From contig NZ_JAUSSK010000001.1 in NCBI RefSeq assembly GCF_030812295.1, positions 1,171,194 to 1,235,193 of the forward strand: a stretch of DNA of 64,000 nucleotides, written 5' to 3'. The notes under the pieces were generated by a model. The model searched no databases. It worked only from the letters and a program-made list of their open reading frames with translations, and was not told the origin of the DNA. Made by a program: the position numbers and the translations under genes. Origin of the DNA: Luteibacter jiangsuensis (lineage in GTDB: Bacteria; Pseudomonadota; Gammaproteobacteria; Xanthomonadales; Rhodanobacteraceae). Each line of letters starts with the position of its first letter. Positions within the stretch are counted from its first letter, which is position 1. This document shows positions 53,711 through 63,305 of the stretch, piece after piece.

Positions 53711-54193
53711 ATGAACCGCTCCATGATCCGCATTGCCCCACTCCTGATCGGCGCCCTCGCGCTGGCCGCCTGCTCGGACCACAAGACCAAGCCGGAACCC
53801 ACCACCAGCCGCACCGTGAGTTCGACCGCCACGGCAGGCGGTGGTACCCGGGCCACCACCTCCACGACCTCGACGAGCGCCGCCCCAAAAAGTGGCGGCA
53901 GCCGCACGGGTGCGAGCGGCAAGCAGGCTCCCCTGCCCGACAACACCGGCATCGCGTCCTGCGACGAGTACCTGGCCAGCTACAAGAGCTGCCACCTCGC
54001 CGCGGGCATCTACGCCCGCGACCAGATCGAAAGCCGCTACGAGCTCATGCGGACCAGTCTGCTGCGGCAGTCGCAGGATGCCGACATGCGCGACCAGTTG
54101 GCGAACCGCTGCACGTCGCTGGCCAACCAGCTCAAGGAGGCGCTGCACGGCAAGTCGTGCTCGGACGTGCCCGCCCCCGCCTCCACCCGCTGA
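53711..54193 (+). CDS. Hypothetical lipoprotein
   Basis: A 160-residue protein with a lipoprotein signal peptide (IAPLLIGALALAAC, lipobox LAAC), a Ser/Thr/Gly-rich linker of ~50 residues, and a C-terminal helical part with four Cys (SCDEYL, SCHLAAG, RCTSLA, SCSDV) likely forming two disulphides. I do not recognise the family. It is divergent from the second csp gene and ends directly against the YcaQ gene. Confidence 0.75.
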   Translation: MNRSMIRIAPLLIGALALAACSDHKTKPEPTTSRTVSSTATAGGGTRATTSTTSTSAAPKSGGSRTGASGKQAPLPDNTGIASCDEYLASYKSCHLAAGIYARDQIESRYELMRTSLLRQSQDADMRDQLANRCTSLANQLKEALHGKSCSDVPAPASTR

Positions 54194-55462
54194 TCAGCCG
54201 GACAAGGCCTTGCCGATGAGCGAAGCCAGCCCCCGGGGCTGGCTTCGCTCCACCACGACGCGAGGCGTGCCATGCCAGGCGGCGCATTCGTCGATCGCCA
54301 GGGCCAGCCCCTCCACGAGCACCGGGGAAAGGGCCTCGCCTGGCTCCAGCCAGATGCCCAGGACCTGGAACAAGCCGCCCTGGCGGTGGGCTTTCGCATC
54401 CAGGCGCCCGACCAGCCGGCCACGATGCAGGATGGGGAGCACGTAGTAGCCATACTTGCGCTTCGGCGCGGGCGTATAGCACTCGATCGTGTATTCGAAA
54501 CCGAACAGGTCCATCGCCCGAGCGCGATCCCAGACGACGGGATCGAAGGGGGATAGCAACGTGGTCCGCGTCGCCCGCAGGCTTCCCCGCACTGCCTCGT
54601 CGAGCAGCGACGCGTGCGAGCGATGCACGTAGGCCGGCTCGTCCCAGCCGTCGACAGCTATCCGTATCAGTGACCCATCGGCCAGCATCGGCACCAGTTC
54701 CTCGTCCGTCACGCGCGGACGCAGGCGGAAGTAATCCGCTATCCAGCGTGCCTTCGCGATACCGAGCGCACGCATGCTTTCGATGATGAAATAGCGGCGC
54801 ACGGCCGCCTCGTCCTGGGTGCCGGGGGGCGGAGGCTCGGGCCAATGGGCGGTCACCCGCTCGGCAAGGTCGTAGACCCGCTGGAAACGCTCCCGGCGCG
54901 CCACCATGAGCCGGCCCAGTGCGAACCATGCCTCGAGCCAGCGCTTCTCCGGTTTCCAGCCCCACCAGCCCTTGCTTGCCGGAGCGTCACGCTCGAAATC
55001 GGCGGCACGCAGGGGGCCTTCCCGGCGAATCCGCTCCAGCAGCGCATCCATGTCGGTGCGCGCCTCGGCATGGGTGCGTTCGGCGCTCTTGTGCGCCCAG
55101 TGGCCCGCGCGCCCCGATCGGTAGTCACGGTGGTAGTGGAACTGGCCGGAGGGAACGAAACACGCCTCATGAGCCCAGCATTCAGCGATGAGCCCCTCGG
55201 CCAGGGTCTCGTCGAGCCATTCGTTGCGGTAGCCACCGAGGCGCGAGAACAAGACCATATAGGGGCTGCGTGCGACGACGTTTATCGTGTCGATCTGCAG
55301 CAATCCCATCCGCGCGATGATTGTTGCCACATCGGGCTTGCGCGCCTTGCGGGTACCCCGCTTCAGCAAACCCTGCGCGGCGAGGTGCATGAGCTGGGCG
55401 GAGCGGGATGAGAGACGAAGCACGTCGCCCGTGGAGGCAGCGTCGGTTACGCGTGACGACAC
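54194..55462 (-). CDS. YcaQ/AlkX-type DNA glycosylase (HTH_42 superfamily)
   Basis: A 422-residue protein with tandem winged-helix domains. The catalytic motif is QID at 56-58 in LLQIDTINVVARSPYMVLFS, as in the QxD subgroup that includes E. coli YcaQ, which unhooks interstrand cross-links and removes bulky lesions. Later blocks are LLSPFDPVVWDRARAMDLFG and KRKYGYYVLPILHRGRLVGR. It converges on the lipoprotein gene with no spacer. Confidence 0.87.
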   Translation of the reverse strand: MSSRVTDAASTGDVLRLSSRSAQLMHLAAQGLLKRGTRKARKPDVATIIARMGLLQIDTINVVARSPYMVLFSRLGGYRNEWLDETLAEGLIAECWAHEACFVPSGQFHYHRDYRSGRAGHWAHKSAERTHAEARTDMDALLERIRREGPLRAADFERDAPASKGWWGWKPEKRWLEAWFALGRLMVARRERFQRVYDLAERVTAHWPEPPPPGTQDEAAVRRYFIIESMRALGIAKARWIADYFRLRPRVTDEELVPMLADGSLIRIAVDGWDEPAYVHRSHASLLDEAVRGSLRATRTTLLSPFDPVVWDRARAMDLFGFEYTIECYTPAPKRKYGYYVLPILHRGRLVGRLDAKAHRQGGLFQVLGIWLEPGEALSPVLVEGLALAIDECAAWHGTPRVVVERSQPRGLASLIGKALSG

Positions 55463-55578
55463 GGTGGAGGCCTTATCGCAATTGGGCCGCCATTAAATCG
55501 CCCCTTGCTAGCGTGGGCAATGATGCCGTGCGCTGACGCGTTCGGTGCGTTCCCCTAGCTGACGAAAGGAGGCTTTCG

Positions 55579-56016
55579 ATGAAGAAGCAAGTTCGCGCCG
55601 TCGCCCTCGGCGCATCGCTGTTGCTGGCAGGCGCGGCAATCGCCCAGAACGCCCCGCCGCCGGGACAGGTCCCGCCTCCGCCACCGGGCGAAGCCACCCC
55701 GCCTCCGCCCCCTCCGGCGAACGCGCCGTTGCCGCCCCCCGCTCCGGGCACCGAGGGAGGCGCGCCTGGCACGACCCTCTCGACGCCGCAGGGCCAGGTC
55801 ACCGTGAACAGTGGCCCCGCGCCGGCGAAGCCGGCCGGACCCGCGCCGGATTTCGCCACGCTCGCCGGCGGCAAAGGCTCGATCAGCGAGGAGCAGGCCT
55901 CCGCCTATCCCCTGCTGGCCAATGATTTCCAGTACGCGGATAGCAACCGCGATGGAAAAATCTCAAAGGCCGAGTACCAACGCTGGGTGAGCAAGTCGGG
56001 AGCCAGCGGACAGTAA
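55579..56016 (+). CDS. Exported Pro-rich protein with an EF-hand
   Basis: A 145-residue protein with a signal peptide (MKKQVRAVALGASLLLAGAA), ~65 residues very rich in Pro and Ala, and one EF-hand loop DSNRDGKISKAEYQ near the C-terminus. A weaker segment (GKGSISEEQASAYPLL) may be a second, degenerate EF-hand. It would bind calcium in the periplasm or outside the cell. The AAAGGAGG ribosome site is strong. Confidence 0.82.
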   Translation: MKKQVRAVALGASLLLAGAAIAQNAPPPGQVPPPPPGEATPPPPPPANAPLPPPAPGTEGGAPGTTLSTPQGQVTVNSGPAPAKPAGPAPDFATLAGGKGSISEEQASAYPLLANDFQYADSNRDGKISKAEYQRWVSKSGASGQ

Positions 56017-56155
56017 GCATCTCGCGCCCGGCTCCGGGCTGGAAACTCCGAGCCGGGCTGTTGCGACGCGTACCGCTGCACGTTTTTCCCACGCTCGCGG
56101 CCGCTACACTTCTCCCTCGCCGGTGCCAGCCCGGCTCGCAGGGAGTCACACCAAC

Positions 56156-57223
56156 ATGAAGCCATTCCGCGCCGCCGGCGCCCTCGGCGCCTACGCGTGC
56201 CTGCACACGGGCCTCGCATTTGCGCAGAACCCGAGCCCCATCGATATCCGTGCCTGCGCCGGCATCGAAACCGATTCGCAGCGCCTTCTCTGCTACGACA
56301 AGGCCGTGGGTCGCGACCAGTTGCCACAGGCCGTGAAGAAGGAAGACCGCGACGGGGAATCAATCAGCGTCGACCTGGCCACGCGCAATTCGGGTGGTGT
56401 CGCCAAGCCGCTCTCGCTGCTCGACAGCCGCTGGGAACTCTCACCCGAATCCAAGCTCGGCACCTTCAACCTGCGCGGATACAAACCCACGTATGCGCTG
56501 CCATTCTTCGGCACCACGAAGCAGAACACCACGCCGCATAGTCCCGCTCCGGACCACACGGTCACGACACCGCAGGAACTCCAGAGCGTCGAGGCCAAGT
56601 TCCAGATCAGCCTGAAAACCAAGGTCGCGGAAAACCTCTTCGACGACAACGGCGATGTCTGGGTCGGCTATACGCAGTCGTCGCGATGGCAGGTCTACAA
56701 CCCTGACAATTCGCGCCCCTTCCGCGAGACGAACTACGAGCCGGAGGCCATGCTGGTATTCAATACGAACTACCAGGTGCTGGGCTGGACGGGCCGCCTC
56801 GCCGGCATCGGCATCAACCACCAGTCCAACGGACGCGCCGATCCGCTCTCGCGCAGCTGGAATCGCGTGATCGCCGACATCGGCCTGGAGCGCGAAGGCT
56901 GGACGATCATGCTGCGACCATGGTGGCGCATTCCGGAAGATCGCAAGGACGACGACAATCCCGACATCCAGGACTATATGGGCCGGGGGGAGATACAGGT
57001 GGTGCATGAGGTGGGCCGACAGGAATTCGGCCTGACCGCGCGCCATTCATTCCGTGGCGGGGACCGCTCGCACGGGTCGTTGCGCGGGACGTGGAGTTTC
57101 CCGGTGGCGGGCAACCTGCGCGGCTACCTCGAGATATTCAATGGCTACGGCGAGAGCCTGATCGACTACAACCACAGGGCGACGTACCTAGGCCTCGGCG
57201 TGTCGTTGCTCGATTGGTATTGA
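56156..57223 (+). CDS. pldA: Outer-membrane phospholipase A (PldA)
   Basis: A 355-residue beta-barrel protein with a signal peptide ending near LAFAQ. The catalytic residues are His222, Ser224 and Asn236 in INHQSNGRADPLSRSWNR, the OmPLA signature. It dimerises in the outer membrane and hydrolyses phospholipids in the outer leaflet when asymmetry is lost. The barrel ends in an aromatic (LLDWY). An N-terminal extension of ~90 residues before the barrel (with IDIRACAGIETDSQRLLCYD) is longer than in E. coli PldA. Confidence 0.92.
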   Translation: MKPFRAAGALGAYACLHTGLAFAQNPSPIDIRACAGIETDSQRLLCYDKAVGRDQLPQAVKKEDRDGESISVDLATRNSGGVAKPLSLLDSRWELSPESKLGTFNLRGYKPTYALPFFGTTKQNTTPHSPAPDHTVTTPQELQSVEAKFQISLKTKVAENLFDDNGDVWVGYTQSSRWQVYNPDNSRPFRETNYEPEAMLVFNTNYQVLGWTGRLAGIGINHQSNGRADPLSRSWNRVIADIGLEREGWTIMLRPWWRIPEDRKDDDNPDIQDYMGRGEIQVVHEVGRQEFGLTARHSFRGGDRSHGSLRGTWSFPVAGNLRGYLEIFNGYGESLIDYNHRATYLGLGVSLLDWY

Positions 57224-57262
57224 TCCAGCCCTATCGGGAGTGCCCCCACAGGGCTGGATCAA
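57220..57262. terminator. Bidirectional hairpin between pldA and slyD
   Basis: TTGATCCAGCCCT at 57220 pairs with AGGGCTGGATCAA at 57250-57262 (13 bp, 17-nt loop). It overlaps the pldA stop and lies 8 bp from the slyD stop, so it can serve both convergent genes. No T-run follows. Confidence 0.6.
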
Positions 57263-57269
57263 CGGACGA

Positions 57270-57752
57270 TCAGTGGTGGTGGCCGCCTTCGCCGTGGACG
57301 TGGCCGTGCGACAGTTCTTCGTCGCTCGCCTCGCGGACGTTGGTGATCTCGATGGCGAAGTGCAGCGTCTGGCCGGCGAGCGGGTGGTTGCCGTCGACGG
57401 TGACGTTGTCGCCCTCGATCTTGCTCACGGTCACGTTGATGCTGCCCTGGTCGTTGCGACCCTGGAACTGCATGCCCGGCTGGAGGTCTTCCACGCCCTG
57501 GAATGCCGCGCGCGGCACCACCTGGATCAATTCCGCGTGGCGCGGGCCATAGCCTTCTTCCGGTGCCACGTCGACCTTGAACTGGTCACCGGCCGAACGG
57601 CCTTCCAGTGCCTTTTCCAGGCCCGGCACGATATGGCCTTCGCCATGGATGTAGGCCAGCGGCTCACGTCCGTCCGAGCTATCGATGACGTTGCCCTGGT
57701 CGTCGGTCAGCGTGTAATGGAAGGAAACGGCGTGTCGATCGGCGATCTGCAT
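57270..57752 (-). CDS. slyD: FKBP-type peptidyl-prolyl isomerase SlyD
   Basis: A 160-residue protein: FKBP core (VSFHYTLTDDQGNVIDSS, HIVPGLEKALEGRSAGD) with the insert-in-flap domain (EEGYGPRHAELIQVVPRAAF) and a short His-rich tail (HGHVHGEGGHHH). SlyD is a cytoplasmic chaperone and nickel-binding protein feeding hydrogenase maturation. The His tail is shorter than in E. coli but still suited to bind Ni. Confidence 0.93.
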   Translation of the reverse strand: MQIADRHAVSFHYTLTDDQGNVIDSSDGREPLAYIHGEGHIVPGLEKALEGRSAGDQFKVDVAPEEGYGPRHAELIQVVPRAAFQGVEDLQPGMQFQGRNDQGSINVTVSKIEGDNVTVDGNHPLAGQTLHFAIEITNVREASDEELSHGHVHGEGGHHH

Positions 57753-57943
57753 GAATTAAATTCTCGCTCTGGAGGGGATAAGGGAAGACGTGGATGCCCT
57801 CCGGGACCTCCAAGGCTAGGCGACCCGTCCGCGTACTGCAAATCCGCGGCGCCCCGGATGCTGCGCCGCAACCCGCCGCGAGGCCGCGATCTGCTAGCTT
57901 TCCCGCTTTTCCCATCCCCCTCCGAAACCCCGACGGGAGCCGC

Positions 57944-59938
57944 ATGTTCGACTGCATTCTGATCGCCAATCGTGGCGAGATCGCCTGCCGCGTGATCCGG
58001 ACCTGCCGCCGCCTGGGCATCCGCACCGTCGCCGTCTATTCCACGGCCGACGCCGACGCCCAGCACGTGCGCCTGGCGGACGAGGCCTGGCCGATCGGCG
58101 GCCCCCGGCCGGCGGAGTCCTACCTGCGCGGCGAGGCCATCCTGGACGTGGCGCGGCGTAGCGGTGCCCAGGCCATCCATCCCGGTTACGGCTTCCTTTC
58201 CGAGAACACGGATTTCGCCAGGGCCTGCGCCGCCGCCGGCATCGTCTTCATCGGACCCCGCCCCGAAAGCATCGATGCGATGGGCTCCAAGGCCGCCGCG
58301 AAGGCGCTGATGGAGAAACACGCCGTGCCGCTGGTGCCCGGCTACCACGGGGAAGACCAGGAGCCGGCGCACCTTGCCGCCGAAGCCACCAGGACCGGGT
58401 TTCCGCTCATGATCAAGGCCGCCGCGGGCGGCGGCGGCAAGGGCATGCGTATCGTGCGCGACGCGGCCGGCTTTGCCGATGCGCTTGCCTCGGCTCAGCG
58501 CGAAGCGGCGAATGCCTTCGGCGACACGCGAGTGATCCTCGAACGATATGTCGGGCATCCGCGACATATCGAGTTCCAGGTGTTTGGCGACAGTCACGGC
58601 AACATCATCCACCTCAACGAACGCGAGTGCTCCGCGCAACGCCGCTACCAGAAGGTGCTCGAAGAGACGCCTTCTCCCTTCCTCGACGAGGAGCGCCGTG
58701 CGCGGATGGGAGCGGCGGCTGTCGCGGCCGCGCGGGCGGTGGACTACGTGGGCGCGGGCACCGTCGAATTCATCGTCGGCCAGGATGGCGAATTCTTCTT
58801 CATGGAGATGAACACTCGCCTGCAGGTGGAGCATCCGGTCACCGAGGAAACCCTCGGTCTCGACCTGGTCGAATGGCAGCTGCGCGTGGCACACGGCGAG
58901 CCCCTGCCACTTCGCCAGGAGGATGTCCGGGCCAGCGGCCACGCGATCGAGGTGCGCCTGTACGCCGAAGACCCCGAAGCGAACTTCCTGCCGGGCTCCG
59001 GACGCCTTGCGGCGCTGGCATTGCCCTCGCCATCGAGGCATGTGCGCCTGGATGCCGGCGTGGTCGCCGGCGACACGGTAACGATTTTCTACGACCCGAT
59101 GATCGCCAAGCTCATCGTCCACGATCGCGACCGCGCAAAGGCGCTCGAACGCCTGCGCGAGGCACTCGCCCAGACCGACATCGCCGGACCGAAGTCGAAC
59201 GTGGCCTTCCTCGAGCGCCTTGCCCGCCACCCCGCGGTGGTGGAAGGCCGCATCGACACCGGCTACCTCGACCGCCATCTCGACGAGTTCCTGATGGGCA
59301 CCACGCGGGCGGGCGACCTCGAGTGTTTCGCCGCCGCCACGGCCGTCCTGCTCGCCGACGAGTCCGCGCCGGCCGTGGCCGCGGGCGACCCTCATTCGCC
59401 GTGGGCCAGCGCCGATGCATGGCGCCTGGGCCATCCTGGAAAGCGCGTGGTCGCCCTGATGGAAGGCGAATGCCGCCACGAAATCGACGCGCACGGACAC
59501 GACGGCCACTACGTCCTCCACCAGGGGGACCATTCGTGCACCGTGGCGGGTGCGCGCCTGGGCGACGGCATCTTGTCCGCCCGGTTCGACGGCCGGGCAC
59601 GGCGTGTCCCCCTGTCGATGGAAGGCACGCGCATCCGCTTGCACGACGACGAGGGCCGACGTTGGACCTTCGAACGCGCTCCCGCCTATGCGTGGGCCGG
59701 CGAGGCTTCCCCAGGCGCCCGCCACCTCGTCGCCCCGATGCCGGGACGCATCGTGCTGGTCCGCGCCACGGCCGGAGATGTGGTCGAGGAAGGCCAGGAA
59801 TTGCTGGTGATGGAAGCGATGAAGATGGAGTTGGCCTTGAAGGCGCCCCGTGCCGGTACGATCGAGTCCGTATCCGCCGCGCAAGGCGACTTCGTGGACG
59901 CCGATGCGATCCTCGTCCGCTTCACGGAAACGGCCTGA
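57944..59938 (+). CDS. liuD: Methylcrotonyl-CoA carboxylase biotin-containing subunit
   Basis: A 664-residue acyl-CoA carboxylase alpha subunit. Order: biotin carboxylase N-domain (MFDCILIANRGEIACRVIRT), ATP-grasp (KAAAGGGGKGMRIV, EMNTRLQVEHPVTE), the linker domain, and a C-terminal biotinyl domain with K627 in VMEAMKMELAL. It carboxylates 3-methylcrotonyl-CoA in leucine breakdown; a geranyl- or propionyl-CoA role cannot be excluded on sequence alone. The following HMG-CoA lyase gene supports the leucine pathway. The start at 57944 has a GGGAG ribosome site. Confidence 0.88.
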   Translation: MFDCILIANRGEIACRVIRTCRRLGIRTVAVYSTADADAQHVRLADEAWPIGGPRPAESYLRGEAILDVARRSGAQAIHPGYGFLSENTDFARACAAAGIVFIGPRPESIDAMGSKAAAKALMEKHAVPLVPGYHGEDQEPAHLAAEATRTGFPLMIKAAAGGGGKGMRIVRDAAGFADALASAQREAANAFGDTRVILERYVGHPRHIEFQVFGDSHGNIIHLNERECSAQRRYQKVLEETPSPFLDEERRARMGAAAVAAARAVDYVGAGTVEFIVGQDGEFFFMEMNTRLQVEHPVTEETLGLDLVEWQLRVAHGEPLPLRQEDVRASGHAIEVRLYAEDPEANFLPGSGRLAALALPSPSRHVRLDAGVVAGDTVTIFYDPMIAKLIVHDRDRAKALERLREALAQTDIAGPKSNVAFLERLARHPAVVEGRIDTGYLDRHLDEFLMGTTRAGDLECFAAATAVLLADESAPAVAAGDPHSPWASADAWRLGHPGKRVVALMEGECRHEIDAHGHDGHYVLHQGDHSCTVAGARLGDGILSARFDGRARRVPLSMEGTRIRLHDDEGRRWTFERAPAYAWAGEASPGARHLVAPMPGRIVLVRATAGDVVEEGQELLVMEAMKMELALKAPRAGTIESVSAAQGDFVDADAILVRFTETA

Positions 59939-60846
59939 TGGAAACCCGCATGAACGCATCGAATCACGTCCGCATCGTCGAAGTCGGCCCTCGCGACGGC
60001 TTGCAGAACGAAAAGGCTCTCTTGCCCGCGGCGGTGAAGATCGAACTGATCGACCGCCTCTCCGCCACGGGCCTTGCCACCATCGAGGCCACCAGCTTCG
60101 TCAGTCCGAAGTGGGTACCCCAGCTTGCGGACGCCGCCGAGGTATTTCGTGGCATCCGCAAGGCGCCCGGCGTGGTCTATCCGGTGCTCGTGCCGAACCT
60201 GCAAGGCTACGAACGGGCGCGCGAAGCCGGCGCCGGCGAAGTGGCCGTGTTCACCGCGGCTTCCGAGGCGTTCAACCGCGCCAACATCAACGCGTCGATC
60301 GACGAGTCCATCGACCGCTTCATGCCCGTGCTCGAACGCGCCCGCGCGGACGGCGTCGCCGTGCGCGGTTACGTGTCGACGGTGCTCGGTTGCCCATACC
60401 AGGGCGAGGTCCCGGTGGCCGACGTGGTCCGCGTCGCGCGCCGCCTGCACGACCTGGGCTGCCACGAGATATCCCTCGGCGACACGATCGGCGTGGGCAC
60501 GCCGGTGAAGGCGCGCGACATGTTGCGCGCCGTCGCCAGCGAGGTGCCCATGAGCGCCCTGGCCGTCCATTTCCACGATACCTACGGCCAGGCGCTCGCG
60601 AACATCCTCACCTGCCTCGACGAAGGCGTTCGCGTGGTGGACAGCGCCGTGTCCGGCACGGGTGGTTGCCCCTATGCAAAGGGCGCCACCGGAAATGTCG
60701 CCAGTGAAGACGTGGTCTACATGCTGCATGGCATGGGCATGACGACGGGCATCGACCTCGACAAACTGATCGAAACCGGGGCCTGGCTGGCCGGGCGGCT
60801 GGGCAAGGAAACCGCGAGCCGCGTCACCCGGGCCCGGACGGCCTGA
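59938..60846 (+). CDS. liuE: Hydroxymethylglutaryl-CoA lyase
   Basis: A 302-residue TIM-barrel lyase splitting HMG-CoA to acetyl-CoA and acetoacetate, the last step of leucine catabolism. Seen: VEVGPRDGLQNEK at the N-terminus, ATSFVSPKWVPQLAD, the metal-binding HFHDTYGQALAN and the lid Cys in SAVSGTGGCPYAKGATGN. The start overlaps the carboxylase stop by one base (TGATG); an ATG four codons on (59950) is an alternative. Confidence 0.93.
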   Translation: METRMNASNHVRIVEVGPRDGLQNEKALLPAAVKIELIDRLSATGLATIEATSFVSPKWVPQLADAAEVFRGIRKAPGVVYPVLVPNLQGYERAREAGAGEVAVFTAASEAFNRANINASIDESIDRFMPVLERARADGVAVRGYVSTVLGCPYQGEVPVADVVRVARRLHDLGCHEISLGDTIGVGTPVKARDMLRAVASEVPMSALAVHFHDTYGQALANILTCLDEGVRVVDSAVSGTGGCPYAKGATGNVASEDVVYMLHGMGMTTGIDLDKLIETGAWLAGRLGKETASRVTRARTA

Positions 60847-60886
60847 GCGGCTCCCACGTGAGCGGGTTTCATGGCAGCATCCATGT

Positions 60887-61858
60887 ATGCCTGCCGACTA
60901 TCTCATCCGCCCGATCGAGCCTCGCGACGATGCCGACATCGCCGCCGTCATTCGCACCGTCATGCCGGAATTCGGCGCGGACGGGCCCGGTTTCGCCATC
61001 CACGATGCCGAGGTGGACAGGATGTCCCAGGCTTATTCGCTGCCGCGCACCGCTTATTTCGTGGTCGAAAAGGACGGGCACGCGATCGGCGGTGGCGGTA
61101 TCGCCCCCTTGGAGGGCGGCGACGCCGAGACCTGCGAGCTGCGCAAGATGTATTTCCTGCGCGAGGCCCGAGGCACGGGTGCCGCGTCGCAGCTGATCCG
61201 GCGCTGCCTGGATGCCGCGCGACGCGCCGGCTTCTCACGCTGCTACCTGGAGACCCTCACCGGCATGGACGCCGCGCAGACGCTTTACCTTCGCCACGGG
61301 TTCACCCGCATCGACGCGCCCATGGGCGGCACCGGCCACTTCAGCTGCGACCGCTTTTTCCTGCGCAACCTCAACGACGGCGACCTCATCGTCGCGCCGA
61401 CACCGCCATCGCTGGTTTTCGCCATCGACGATCCCGGCCGCGACGATGTGCTTCCGCTGATCGAGCAGTTGCACGGCTACCTCTCGGATCTCGACCGGCA
61501 CCTTCCGCCACCGTCGGCAAGCGTGGAAAGCCTGCGGCAGCCGCATACCACCTTCATGACGGCGCGTGTCGACGGCATTCCACTGGCGTGCGGTGCGGGA
61601 GTGGACCACGGTGACTACGTCGAACTGAAATACATGTACGTGCTTCCCGCCTGCCGTGGCATGGGACTCGGCAAGCAGATGCTCGAGGCGCTCGAGCAAC
61701 AGATACGCGCCAACGGCGGAAAGATCGTGAAACTCGAGACCGGCACCGCGCAGACCGAATCCATCGAACTGTACGAGCGCTCGGGCTACCGCCGCTGCCG
61801 CCCGTTCGGAGAGCATGGCGCCCAACCCTCCAGCATCTTCATGGAGAAGCCCCTGTGA
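60887..61858 (+). CDS. Tandem GNAT acetyltransferase
   Basis: A 323-residue protein with two GNAT domains. The first has CELRKMYFLREARGTGAASQ and YLRHGFTRI; the second has VELKYMYVLPACRGMGLGKQ and YERSGYRRC. Each has an acetyl-CoA loop (RGTGAA, RGMGLG). The N-terminal loop is less canonical, so the first domain may be weak or regulatory. The substrate is unknown. It overlaps the next gene by four bases (GTGA). Confidence 0.87.
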   Translation: MPADYLIRPIEPRDDADIAAVIRTVMPEFGADGPGFAIHDAEVDRMSQAYSLPRTAYFVVEKDGHAIGGGGIAPLEGGDAETCELRKMYFLREARGTGAASQLIRRCLDAARRAGFSRCYLETLTGMDAAQTLYLRHGFTRIDAPMGGTGHFSCDRFFLRNLNDGDLIVAPTPPSLVFAIDDPGRDDVLPLIEQLHGYLSDLDRHLPPPSASVESLRQPHTTFMTARVDGIPLACGAGVDHGDYVELKYMYVLPACRGMGLGKQMLEALEQQIRANGGKIVKLETGTAQTESIELYERSGYRRCRPFGEHGAQPSSIFMEKPL

Positions 61859-62424
61859 TCCGTATCGCCGTCGAGGCGGACGCCGCCGCCTGCCATGCCA
61901 TCTACGCTCCCGTCGTGGAGAGCAGCGCCATCACGTTCGAGACCGAGCTTCCCGGGGAAGAAGCCATGCGTGGGCGCATCCGCGGCAAGCTGGCGAATCA
62001 TCCCTGGCTGGTCTGGGAAGAACAAGGCGACGTGATCGCCTATGCCTACGCAGGCCGCTTCCGCGAACGCGCCGCCTACGACTGGATCGCCGAGACGTCC
62101 ATCTACGTGCACGAGAAAGCCCGCCGCCGTGGCATCGCCCGCCGTCTCTACGGCGCGTTGCTCGGGACCATGCGCCTGCAGGGCATCAACCAGGCCGTCG
62201 GCGTGATCACGCTTCCCGGCGATCCCAGCGTGACGATGCACGAATCCATGGGCTTCGCGCCGGCCGGCGTCTGGCCGAAAGCCGGCTACAAGCTCGGCCG
62301 GTGGTGGGACGTGGGCGTATGGAGCCTGTTCCTGGCCGAACCGGCCACGCCCCCACCCGCGGTGGTTCCCTTCGCCGGGCTGGTGGAATCGAACGCACTG
62401 CATGCGTTCCTTGCCGCGTCCTGA
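61855..62424 (+). CDS. Phosphinothricin-acetyltransferase-like GNAT (PAT family)
   Basis: A 189-residue protein starting with GTG in the stop of the tandem GNAT gene. The PAT/YncA pattern is clear: AIYAPVVESSAITFETELP, WIAETSIYVHEKARRRGIAR and HESMGFAPAGVWPKAGYKLG. Family members acetylate methionine derivatives, phosphinothricin or amino acids; the native substrate is probably an amino acid or its analogue. The ~20-residue C-terminal extension is not typical. Confidence 0.87.
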   Translation: MIRIAVEADAAACHAIYAPVVESSAITFETELPGEEAMRGRIRGKLANHPWLVWEEQGDVIAYAYAGRFRERAAYDWIAETSIYVHEKARRRGIARRLYGALLGTMRLQGINQAVGVITLPGDPSVTMHESMGFAPAGVWPKAGYKLGRWWDVGVWSLFLAEPATPPPAVVPFAGLVESNALHAFLAAS

Positions 62425-62517
62425 CCACGTCGCACGTTCGTGTGCCGATGCACAAAGCCATCGGCGGCACCCTCGGCTAAGATGTGCCTCTTTGTCAGTC
62501 GCACCAGCGGAGTCTTC

Positions 62518-63285
62518 ATGCAGCTCGAACAGGTCAGGGCCGTCATCACCGGCGGCGCATCCGGTCTGGGGCACGCCGTCGCCCAACGTCTCGTCGCCGC
62601 CGGCGCGAAGGTGGCGCTCTTCGACGTCAACGAGGAAAAGGGCCAGGCCGCGGCCTCCGCCCTGGGCCCTCTCGCCACGTTCCAGCGCACCGACGTCACC
62701 TCCGAGGAGAACGTGGCGACCAACGTCGGCGCGGCGCGCGAAGCGATGGGAGGCCTGAACGTGGTCGTGAACTGCGCGGGCATCCTGGGAGCCGGACGCG
62801 TACTCGGCAAGGAAGGCCCCATGCCCTTGTCCACGTTCACCGGCACCGTGATGGTCAACCTCGTGGGCAGTTTCAACGTCGCCAAGGCCGCCGCGCAACT
62901 CATGCAGGCGAATGCGGCCGGCGAAGACGGCGAGCGCGGCGTGATCGTCAACACGGCCTCGGTCGCCGCCTACGAGGGACAGATCGGGCAGGCCGCCTAT
63001 TCCGCCTCCAAGGGCGGCGTGGTGGGCATGACCCTGCCGATGGCGCGCGAACTGTCGCGCTTCGGCATCCGCGTCAACACGATCGCACCCGGCATCTTCT
63101 GGACACCGATGGTCGACGGCATGCCGCCGCAGGTGCAGGAATCCCTGTCCGCGTCGATTCCGTTCCCGTCGCGCCTGGGCAGGCCGGAAGAGTTCGCCGA
63201 CACCGTGGCCTTCATCCTCACCAGCCGTTACCTCAACGGCGAGACGATCCGCCTCGACGGCGCCGTGCGTCTCGCCCCGAAATAA
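62518..63285 (+). CDS. SDR dehydrogenase, 3-hydroxyacyl-CoA dehydrogenase type II-like
   Basis: A 255-residue short-chain dehydrogenase. Seen: NAD loop [28 protein letters not shown], active-site Tyr and Lys in [14 protein letters not shown], and the substrate region [17 protein letters not shown]. The insert [16 protein letters not shown] and overall pattern resemble HSD10, which oxidises 3-hydroxyacyl-CoAs including isoleucine intermediates, fitting the nearby leucine genes. The start at 62518 ([10 protein letters not shown]) was chosen by family fit. Confidence 0.88.
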   Translation: MQLEQVRAVITGGASGLGHAVAQRLVAAGAKVALFDVNEEKGQAAASALGPLATFQRTDVTSEENVATNVGAAREAMGGLNVVVNCAGILGAGRVLGKEGPMPLSTFTGTVMVNLVGSFNVAKAAAQLMQANAAGEDGERGVIVNTASVAAYEGQIGQAAYSASKGGVVGMTLPMARELSRFGIRVNTIAPGIFWTPMVDGMPPQVQESLSASIPFPSRLGRPEEFADTVAFILTSRYLNGETIRLDGAVRLAPK

Positions 63286-63305
63286 TCCACTCCAAGTCGA
63301 ACCCC

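Noticed and set aside
57707..59959. A 750-codon minus-strand open frame opposite the carboxylase gene
   Set aside because: The plus strand carries every motif of a biotin carboxylase subunit; the antisense frame has no recognisable domain.
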